Shown here piece by piece: positions 1 to 4,103 of a stretch of DNA of 6,226 nt (position 1 is the stretch's first letter; every line of letters starts with the position of its first letter). The notes below the pieces were generated by a model. The model made no database searches, was not told the DNA's origin, and was given only the letters and a program-made list of their open reading frames with translations. This DNA is from Paracoccaceae bacterium. GTDB taxonomy: Bacteria > Pseudomonadota > Alphaproteobacteria > Rhodobacterales > Rhodobacteraceae. The position numbers and the translations under genes are program-made. Location of the stretch: NCBI GenBank assembly GCA_003511785.1, contig DOIS01000084.1, forward strand, positions 1 through 6,226. The letters run 5' to 3'.

Positions 1-214
1 CCTCGAAAAGGCGATCGAGATGCTCTTCGAGAAAGGCCCAGTGTCCGTCATAGAGCCTCAGCCCCTCCCACACCCCGTCGCCCAGCATGAAGCCGCTGTC
101 ATAGACGCTGACCACCGCCTGTTCGCGGGAGACCAGCCTGCCATTGACGTGAAGCAGGATGTTCTCGTTGCGCGCGTCGTCTTCCGCCTGGTGCGTGCTG
201 ATTTTCTCGGCCAT
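1..214 (-). CDS. Class IV (fold-type IV) PLP aminotransferase, N-terminal fragment
   Basis: This gene reads leftward and runs off the window edge; only the first 71 residues are present. The start is ATG at 214-212, preceded by a good AGGGAGG ribosome binding site 6 bases upstream. Residues 21-71 match the N-terminal domain of class IV aminotransferases (branched-chain amino acid transaminase, D-amino acid transaminase and 4-amino-4-deoxychorismate lyase). They show the VNGRLV strand (23-28), the VYDSGFMLGDGVWEG segment (37-51) and the HLDRLF helix (65-70). In this family that N-terminal domain helps shape the substrate pocket. The PLP-binding lysine and the phosphate-binding loop lie in the missing part, so the substrate cannot be decided. 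The SGFMLGDGVWEG form looks somewhat closer to D-amino acid transaminase-like members than to IlvE, but this is weak evidence. It is divergently arranged with the msrA gene. The family call is firm; the exact function is open. Confidence 0.85.
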   Translation of the reverse strand, partial: MAEKISTHQAEDDARNENILLHVNGRLVSREQAVVSVYDSGFMLGDGVWEGLRLYDGHWAFLEEHLDRLFE

Positions 215-220
215 CCGGGT

Positions 221-229
221 CCTCCCTTT
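221..229 (-). promoter_or_regulatory. Ribosome binding site of the aminotransferase gene
   Basis: On the minus strand this reads AAAGGGAGG, ending 6 bases before the ATG at 214. It fixes that ATG as the start. Confidence 0.75.
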
Positions 230-245
230 GCGGCGCAGGCTAGGA

Positions 246-275
246 CCGACAGCACCCGGGGCCAAGCGGTAAACT
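246..275 (+). promoter_or_regulatory. Weak promoter candidate for msrA
   Basis: On the plus strand CCGACA (246-251) and TAAACT (270-275) each match four of six consensus positions with an 18-base spacer. This would leave a leader of about 75 bases before msrA. It overlaps the candidate minus-strand promoter, as expected for a short divergent region. Matches of this quality arise easily by chance. Confidence 0.18.
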
Positions 276-296
276 TCCGTCACCTGGTCGTGACAA
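268..296 (-). promoter_or_regulatory. Possible promoter for the aminotransferase gene
   Basis: On the minus strand TTGTCA (296-291) matches the -35 consensus at five of six positions. It is followed after exactly 17 bases by TTTACC (273-268), which matches the -10 consensus at only three of six. The spacing and position, about 50 bases upstream of the start codon, are right for a sigma-70 type promoter, but the -10 element is weak. This is a candidate only. Confidence 0.3.
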
Positions 297-344
297 TCGA
301 TGACAGGGCTTGTCCGCCCCGGCCCGGAAGCGCACGGTTCGCTC

Positions 345-350
345 AGGAGG
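345..350 (+). promoter_or_regulatory. Ribosome binding site that decides the msrA start
   Basis: AGGAGG lies 6 bases before the ATG at 357. The in-frame upstream ATG at 300 has no comparable site, and starting there would put a 19-residue polar, proline-rich extension in front of the signal peptide. The 357 start is therefore preferred. Confidence 0.85.
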
Positions 351-356
351 TGTGCC

Positions 357-1019
357 ATGATTGCTTTGCGTGAACTGAAAACCCTGTCGCTTGCCCTGCT
401 GATCGGTTTCGCGGTCCTGCTCAAATGCGGTGAAGCGCGCGCCGGACAGACCGAGACTCTTGTGGTCGCAGGCGGCTGCTTCTGGTGCGTCGAGGCCAAT
501 TTCGAGAAGGTCCGGGGCGTGACCGAGGCTGTCTCCGGCTTTGCCGGGGGTAAGGTTCCGAACCCGACGTACAAGCAGGTCGTGCGTGGCGGCACGGGCC
601 ATTACGAGGTGGTCCAGATCCAATTCGACCCGGCGCAGGTCTCGCGCGAAACGCTGCTCTCGATGTTTTTCCGGTCCATCGACCCCACCGACCCCGGCGG
701 GCAGTTCTGCGACCGGGGCGACGCCTATCGCACGGCGATTTTCGCCTCGAACCCGCAGGAAGAGCGTCTGGCCGAACAGGTGCGCGCCGAGGCGCAGACG
801 GCCCTGGGACAGGAGATCGTCACCCCCGTTCTTCCGCTCGACGCCTTCTATCCGGCCGAGGAGTATCACCAAGACTATTACAAGAAGGACGACCTGATCC
901 CCAGCCGCTTCGGCCCGATCTCGAAGGAAAAGGCCTACAAGCGCTATCGAGCCGCCTGCAGCCGCGACCAGCGGGTGCGGGAGCTGTGGGGTGACGCCGC
1001 CCCTTTCGCCGGCAGCTGA
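357..1019 (+). CDS. msrA: Peptide-methionine (S)-S-oxide reductase MsrA, exported
   Basis: MsrA reduces the S form of methionine sulfoxide in damaged proteins or as the free amino acid. The product is 220 residues. Residues 1-29 look like a Sec signal peptide: a start with R5 and K8, a hydrophobic core at about 10-22, and an ARA site after which cleavage would occur at G30. The mature enzyme should therefore be periplasmic. The catalytic motif GCFWC is at 40-44, with Cys41 as the nucleophile. By alignment with E. coli MsrA, Glu84 (in GHYE), Asp119 and Tyr124 match the other active-site residues. The usual HDPT and QGND segments read IDPT (108-111) and QFCD (116-119), and the C-terminus has a YRAACSRD segment with Cys201. 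This fits a known MsrA subfamily with FCDRG and a resolving Cys near a C-terminal LWG (210-212). It appears monocistronic. The reducing partner for a periplasmic enzyme is not encoded here. The assignment is firm and the localisation is likely. Confidence 0.95.
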   Translation: MIALRELKTLSLALLIGFAVLLKCGEARAGQTETLVVAGGCFWCVEANFEKVRGVTEAVSGFAGGKVPNPTYKQVVRGGTGHYEVVQIQFDPAQVSRETLLSMFFRSIDPTDPGGQFCDRGDAYRTAIFASNPQEERLAEQVRAEAQTALGQEIVTPVLPLDAFYPAEEYHQDYYKKDDLIPSRFGPISKEKAYKRYRAACSRDQRVRELWGDAAPFAGS

Positions 1020-1025
1020 CGGATC

Positions 1026-1049
1026 GAACCGGGCCAGCGCGTCCGGTTC
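1026..1049. terminator. Inverted repeat between convergent msrA and phaG, possible two-way terminator
   Basis: GAACCGG (1026-1032) pairs perfectly with CCGGTTC (1043-1049). The stem can extend inward by a G-U and a C-G pair, leaving a 6-base loop. It sits 6 bases after the msrA stop and directly beside the phaG stop on the other strand, so it could serve both genes. There is no clear T tract on either side. It may instead slow RNA decay or act with Rho. Confidence 0.45.
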
Positions 1050-1445
1050 TCACTCCGGCTTCTTGGTGGAAACCTCGTGACGCACCGCACCGACCGGGTC
1101 GTGATATCCGCCCCAGCCTCCTTCTGTCTCGGTCTCGGGCAACTCTTCCTCGCGCACGTGGTGCAGCATGAACGCCTTGGCAATGAAATTCGCCGTCACC
1201 GGGGCGGTGAGGAACAGGAAGATGGTGATCAGAAGCTCGTGGAAGCTGAGGCTGTTCTTGACGAAGGCGAAGTAAAGCATCGACGCGATCAGCGCGCCCC
1301 CAACGCCCAGCGTCGTGGCCTTGGTCGGACCGTGCAGGCGCTGCAAGGTGCTCTTCAGACGTATCAGACCCCAGGAGCCGACCAGCCCGAAAATCCCCGA
1401 CACCACCAGGAAGAAGGACACCGCGATTTCGGCATAAAGATGCAT
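1050..1445 (-). CDS. phaG: Mrp/Pha cation:proton antiporter subunit G
   Basis: This is the last gene of the antiporter operon, encoding 131 residues. Subunit G is a small inner-membrane protein needed for assembly or activity of the Mrp complex. Three membrane helices are visible at about 7-28, 46-62 and 70-92. The family signature is clear: a GLIRL turn (26-30), RLHGPTKATTLG (36-47) and FLTAPVTANFIAKA (78-91). The start is ATG at 1445-1443, with AAGGAGG 6 bases upstream. An in-frame ATG at 1493 would add 16 basic residues and lies within the end of phaF, so it was rejected. The tail after residue 93 (HHVREEEL onward) is hydrophilic, acidic, about 38 residues long and probably cytoplasmic. 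It is not part of the core domain. The gap to phaF is 11 bases. Confidence 0.95.
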   Translation of the reverse strand: MHLYAEIAVSFFLVVSGIFGLVGSWGLIRLKSTLQRLHGPTKATTLGVGGALIASMLYFAFVKNSLSFHELLITIFLFLTAPVTANFIAKAFMLHHVREEELPETETEGGWGGYHDPVGAVRHEVSTKKPE

Positions 1446-1451
1446 CGGTTT

Positions 1452-1458
1452 CCTCCTT
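1452..1458 (-). promoter_or_regulatory. Ribosome binding site of phaG, overlapping the phaF stop
   Basis: The minus strand reads TAAGGAGG, so the phaF stop codon (1459-1457) supplies the first A bases of the phaG site. Six bases separate it from the phaG ATG. It supports the 1445 start and suggests coupled translation. Confidence 0.75.
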
Positions 1459-1726
1459 ACTCGATGATGTTGCCGCGCAGCACGAAGCGGCAATAGGCGA
1501 CGGTCGAGACGAAGCCCACCATGGCGATCAGCATCGAGGCCTCGAAGAAGGTCTGGCTGCCGATCCAGATGCCGTAGAGGACCACCAGGGCGATCAGGTT
1601 GATGACCATCGTGTCCAGGGCAAGGATGCGGTCCGCGGCCCGCGGGCCGGAGGCCAGCCGGTAGAGGTTCATCAGCAACCCAAGCGTAAAGCAGCCCGTG
1701 GCGAATATCAGCGCATAGGCGATCAT
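1457..1726 (-). CDS. phaF: Mrp/Pha cation:proton antiporter subunit F
   Basis: This encodes 89 residues, the usual size for subunit F (MnhF/MrpF family), a small three-helix inner-membrane protein. Helices lie at about 2-22, 38-57 and 62-82. The conserved stretch RLASGPRAADRILALDT (23-39) contains Asp32 and Asp38. The equivalent acidic residues in Bacillus MrpF have been studied as functionally important; that is family knowledge and was not tested here. The start is ATG at 1726-1724, with AAGGAG 8 bases upstream. It overlaps the phaE stop as ATGA (4 bases), a typical coupling arrangement. MrpF homologues have been linked to bile-salt or cholate efflux in some bacteria, but the full operon here points to a role in the antiporter complex. 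Confidence 0.95.
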   Translation of the reverse strand: MIAYALIFATGCFTLGLLMNLYRLASGPRAADRILALDTMVINLIALVVLYGIWIGSQTFFEASMLIAMVGFVSTVAYCRFVLRGNIIE

Positions 1727-2217
1727 TCGAAAATCTCCTTCAGCCGGCGTTCATACCGCGACTTGATCTGATCCCGGGTCGCTTGCGGGTCGTCCGTATC
1801 CAGACAATGCACCAGAACCGACCGCCCGTCGGCCGAGAGCATCGCCGACACGGTGCCTGGCGTCATCGTGATGGTGCCCGCCATCACCGTGATCGCCTCG
1901 GGCGAGGTCAGGTCGAGCGGCACCGTGACCCAGGCCGTGCGGATCTTGTCTTGCGGTCGGAACAGGATGATCCAGGCCACCACCACGTTTGCCACGATGA
2001 TGTCCCACAGCACGATCAGCACGTATTCGGCGATTCGGAACGGTCGCCCTATCTTGGGCCGGTCGGGCCAGTAGGGCGAGGTGATCAGCGGAATGATGAT
2101 CCCGAACACCGTCCCCAACAAGACATTCCCCGGCGTGACCTTGTTGACGAGAAGCAACCAGACCACGGCAAGGATGACGGTCAGGTACGGGTGTGGAAAC
2201 AGGCGGGACAACATCAT
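1723..2217 (-). CDS. phaE: Mrp/Pha cation:proton antiporter subunit E
   Basis: This encodes 164 residues of the MnhE/MrpE family. The first half is membrane-bound, with two helical stretches at about 12-45 and a third at about 63-86. The second half is a soluble domain with the family signature: VPLDLTSPEAITVMAGTITM (99-118) leading into TPGT (119-122), then a VHCLD strand and a final YERRLKEIF. Subunit E is unique to Mrp systems and is required for full antiport activity in characterised complexes. Two adjacent ATG codons (2217 and 2214) could start translation. The first overlaps the phaD stop by 4 bases (ATGA) but lies only 3 bases from the GAAGGGGG site. The second has a more usual 6-base spacing. 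The difference is one residue. The gene overlaps phaF by 4 bases. Confidence 0.95.
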   Translation of the reverse strand: MMLSRLFPHPYLTVILAVVWLLLVNKVTPGNVLLGTVFGIIIPLITSPYWPDRPKIGRPFRIAEYVLIVLWDIIVANVVVAWIILFRPQDKIRTAWVTVPLDLTSPEAITVMAGTITMTPGTVSAMLSADGRSVLVHCLDTDDPQATRDQIKSRYERRLKEIFE

Positions 2218-3755
2218 TCACCCCCTTCGCCGGCGCGCGCCAGAACGGCCCGGACATAATCCGACGGATCGTAGAGCTGCTCGGCCGCGCCCTCGAAATA
2301 GGCCGTCATCGGGCCGGCCAGCGCCGTGGTGGCGACCAGCAGCACCAGCATGGCCCCAATGCCCGACAATGCGGTTCCGGGCGCGCGCGGCGCGGGCGGC
2401 GCGTCCTCTTCAGGCTCAGGCCGATCGAGCGCCGTGGACTTCCAGAAGACCACGCTGCCCGCGCGGGCGAACCCCACGATGGTGACGAGCGAGCCGATGA
2501 GAATCGTAGCCCATATCACAACCGTCCGGCCATCGCTGTCGCCCAGCGCGTCGAGCACCAGAAGCTTGCCCAGGAAACCCGAGAGGGGCGGCATCCCGGC
2601 CATGGCGATGGCGCCCGCGAAGAACAGCGCCGCAAGCAGCCCGTTCTGCGCGATCGGCGGGGCCTGCTCCAGCCGGTCCTGCGCGGGTCCGCGTTGGGCC
2701 ACGACCAGGTCGGCCACCAGGAACAACAGCGCCGTGGCCAGCGTGGAATGCACGATATAGTAAAGCGCCGCGACGGTGGCCTCGGGCGTGAACCCGGCCA
2801 CGGCCAGCATCAGCGTCCCGACCGAGGTCAGCACCGAAAACGCGATCAGCGGCATCAGGCGCCGGGTCCCCAGCACGCCCAGCGCGCCCAGGGCAACGGT
2901 GACCAGCGCCATCACGGTCAGCACGTCGCCCGGCAGCGTGCCGGTCACCTCGTTGCCAGGCGCGAAGATCACCGTATAGAAACGCAGGATCGCATAGGCG
3001 CCCACCTTGGTCATTACGGCAAACAACGCCGCGACCGGACCGGGGGCATTGGCATAGGTGCCCGACAGCCAGAACTGCACCGGGAAGAGTGCCGCCTTGA
3101 CCGCGAAAACGACCAGCAGCAGCGCCGCCGCCACCCGCGCCAGCGCCGCGTCGTCGGCCGGGATCTCTTGAAGCCGCAGCGACAGGTCGGCGATGTTCAG
3201 CGTGCCGGTGGTGGCATAGATCGTGCCCAGCGCGAACAGGAACAAGGTCGATCCGGCCAGGTTCATGATGACATATTGCAACCCGGCGCGCAGCCGAGCC
3301 TTCCCGCCGCCGTGGATCATAAGCCCGTAGGACGCGATCAGCAGGACCTCGAAGAACACGAAGAGGTTGAAGGTATCCCCGGTCAGGAAGGCACCGAAAA
3401 TGCCCATGAGCTGGAACTGGAACAGGGCGTGGAAATGGTGCCCGCGCCGATCCCACCCGCTCCCGGCGGCATAGAGCACGACGACAAGCCCCAGCACCGC
3501 CGTCAGCAACACCATCGCGGCCGACAGCCGGTCCAGCACCAGCACGATGCCAAAGGGCGCGGGCCAGTTGCCCAACTCGTAGACCAGCGTCTCGCCGCCC
3601 GCAGCTGTGATCGTCAGCCCGGTGGCAATGGCAGCCAGCGCCACGGTTCCGGCGATGGAGAAGCTCCTTGCCAGAACGATGTCGTGGCGCATCACGAAGG
3701 CCAGGATCGGCGCCAGGAGCGCCGGCAGGATGACCGGGGCGATGATCCAATGCAT
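2214..3755 (-). CDS. phaD: Mrp/Pha cation:proton antiporter subunit D
   Basis: This encodes 513 residues, a normal length for subunit D, an antiporter-like membrane protein related to NuoL/M/N of complex I. About 14 hydrophobic helices are expected. Charged residues of the proposed proton path are present: Glu136 in the helix-5 motif FVFFEVLLIASYGLM, Lys220 in FAVKAALFPVQFWL, Lys250 in AVMTKVGAYAILRFY and Lys397 in GMPPLSGFLGK. These correspond to the helix 5, 7, 8 and 12 residues known from MrpD and NuoM. The start is ATG at 3755-3753, sharing one base with the phaC stop. A GTG directly upstream (3758-3756) overlaps that stop by 4 bases and would add one residue. A GGAGGAG site serves either start (spacing 8 or 5). 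Residues 444-459 form a Pro/Glu/Asp-rich hydrophilic loop before the last helix. The gene overlaps phaE by 3-4 bases. Confidence 0.97.
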   Translation of the reverse strand: MHWIIAPVILPALLAPILAFVMRHDIVLARSFSIAGTVALAAIATGLTITAAGGETLVYELGNWPAPFGIVLVLDRLSAAMVLLTAVLGLVVVLYAAGSGWDRRGHHFHALFQFQLMGIFGAFLTGDTFNLFVFFEVLLIASYGLMIHGGGKARLRAGLQYVIMNLAGSTLFLFALGTIYATTGTLNIADLSLRLQEIPADDAALARVAAALLLVVFAVKAALFPVQFWLSGTYANAPGPVAALFAVMTKVGAYAILRFYTVIFAPGNEVTGTLPGDVLTVMALVTVALGALGVLGTRRLMPLIAFSVLTSVGTLMLAVAGFTPEATVAALYYIVHSTLATALLFLVADLVVAQRGPAQDRLEQAPPIAQNGLLAALFFAGAIAMAGMPPLSGFLGKLLVLDALGDSDGRTVVIWATILIGSLVTIVGFARAGSVVFWKSTALDRPEPEEDAPPAPRAPGTALSGIGAMLVLLVATTALAGPMTAYFEGAAEQLYDPSDYVRAVLARAGEGGE

Positions 3756-4102
3756 CACGGCCGCTCCTCCATCCGGTCCTCGCCGGGGATGTCCACCCGG
3801 TCGTCATCCGACTCCAGGAAGGCCCCCAGCGACAGCATCACCAGCACCGCCGTCATGCCGAAGGCGATTACGATGGCGGTCAGCACCAGCGCCTGCGGCA
3901 ACGGGTCGGAGTAGTCGGTGGCATATTTCGACAGCACCGGCGGCAGGGCCGTGGCCAGCCGTCCCGACGAGAACAGGAACACGTTGACGGCATAGCTCAG
4001 CAGGGTCAGACCCAGGATCACCGGGAAGGACCGCAGGCGCAGCACCAGGTAAACGCCCGCCGCAGTCAAGACCCCGACCGCTCCGGCCACGATCAACTCC
4101 AT
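3755..4102 (-). CDS. phaC: Mrp/Pha cation:proton antiporter subunit C
   Basis: This encodes 115 residues of the MnhC/MrpC family, homologous to NuoK of complex I. Three helices lie at about 3-22, 26-44 and 71-92. The signature DPLPQALVLTAIVIAFGMTA (66-85) leads the third helix. Thr75 and Gly82 fall at positions described as important in Bacillus MrpC, matched here by motif. Subunit C sits between the A and D antiporter-like subunits in the complex. The start is ATG at 4102-4100, one base after the phaAB stop, with GGAGGGG 7 bases upstream. A longer in-frame start at 4165 would overlap phaAB by 62 bases and add 21 mostly basic, non-family residues, so it was rejected. The acidic tail (97-115) is cytoplasmic in homologues. 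This phaC is unrelated to the polyhydroxyalkanoate synthase that shares the symbol. Confidence 0.95.
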   Translation of the reverse strand: MELIVAGAVGVLTAAGVYLVLRLRSFPVILGLTLLSYAVNVFLFSSGRLATALPPVLSKYATDYSDPLPQALVLTAIVIAFGMTAVLVMLSLGAFLESDDDRVDIPGEDRMEERP

Positions 4103-4103
4103 T

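Noticed and set aside
215..356. A small gene, riboswitch or RNA in the divergent intergenic region.
   Set aside because: No convincing small reading frame with its own ribosome binding site and no recognisable RNA structure was found. Only weak promoter-like elements and the two ribosome binding sites are visible.
414..431. A lipoprotein signal (LLKC at residues 21-24) in MsrA.
   Set aside because: A lipobox needs a small residue (Gly, Ala or Ser) just before the Cys; here it is Lys. The ARA site at 27-29 fits ordinary signal peptidase cleavage better.
240..872. A 210-codon minus-strand open frame across msrA.
   Set aside because: The plus strand encodes a complete MsrA with catalytic motifs and a strong ribosome binding site. 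The antisense product has no recognisable domain.
2193..3914. A 573-codon open frame on the plus strand, opposite phaD and phaC.
   Set aside because: Its product is a run of Arg, Gln, His, Gly and Asp with no domain or hydrophobic core. This is typical of the antisense frame of a GC-rich membrane-protein gene. It lies entirely opposite well-supported genes and shows no family match.
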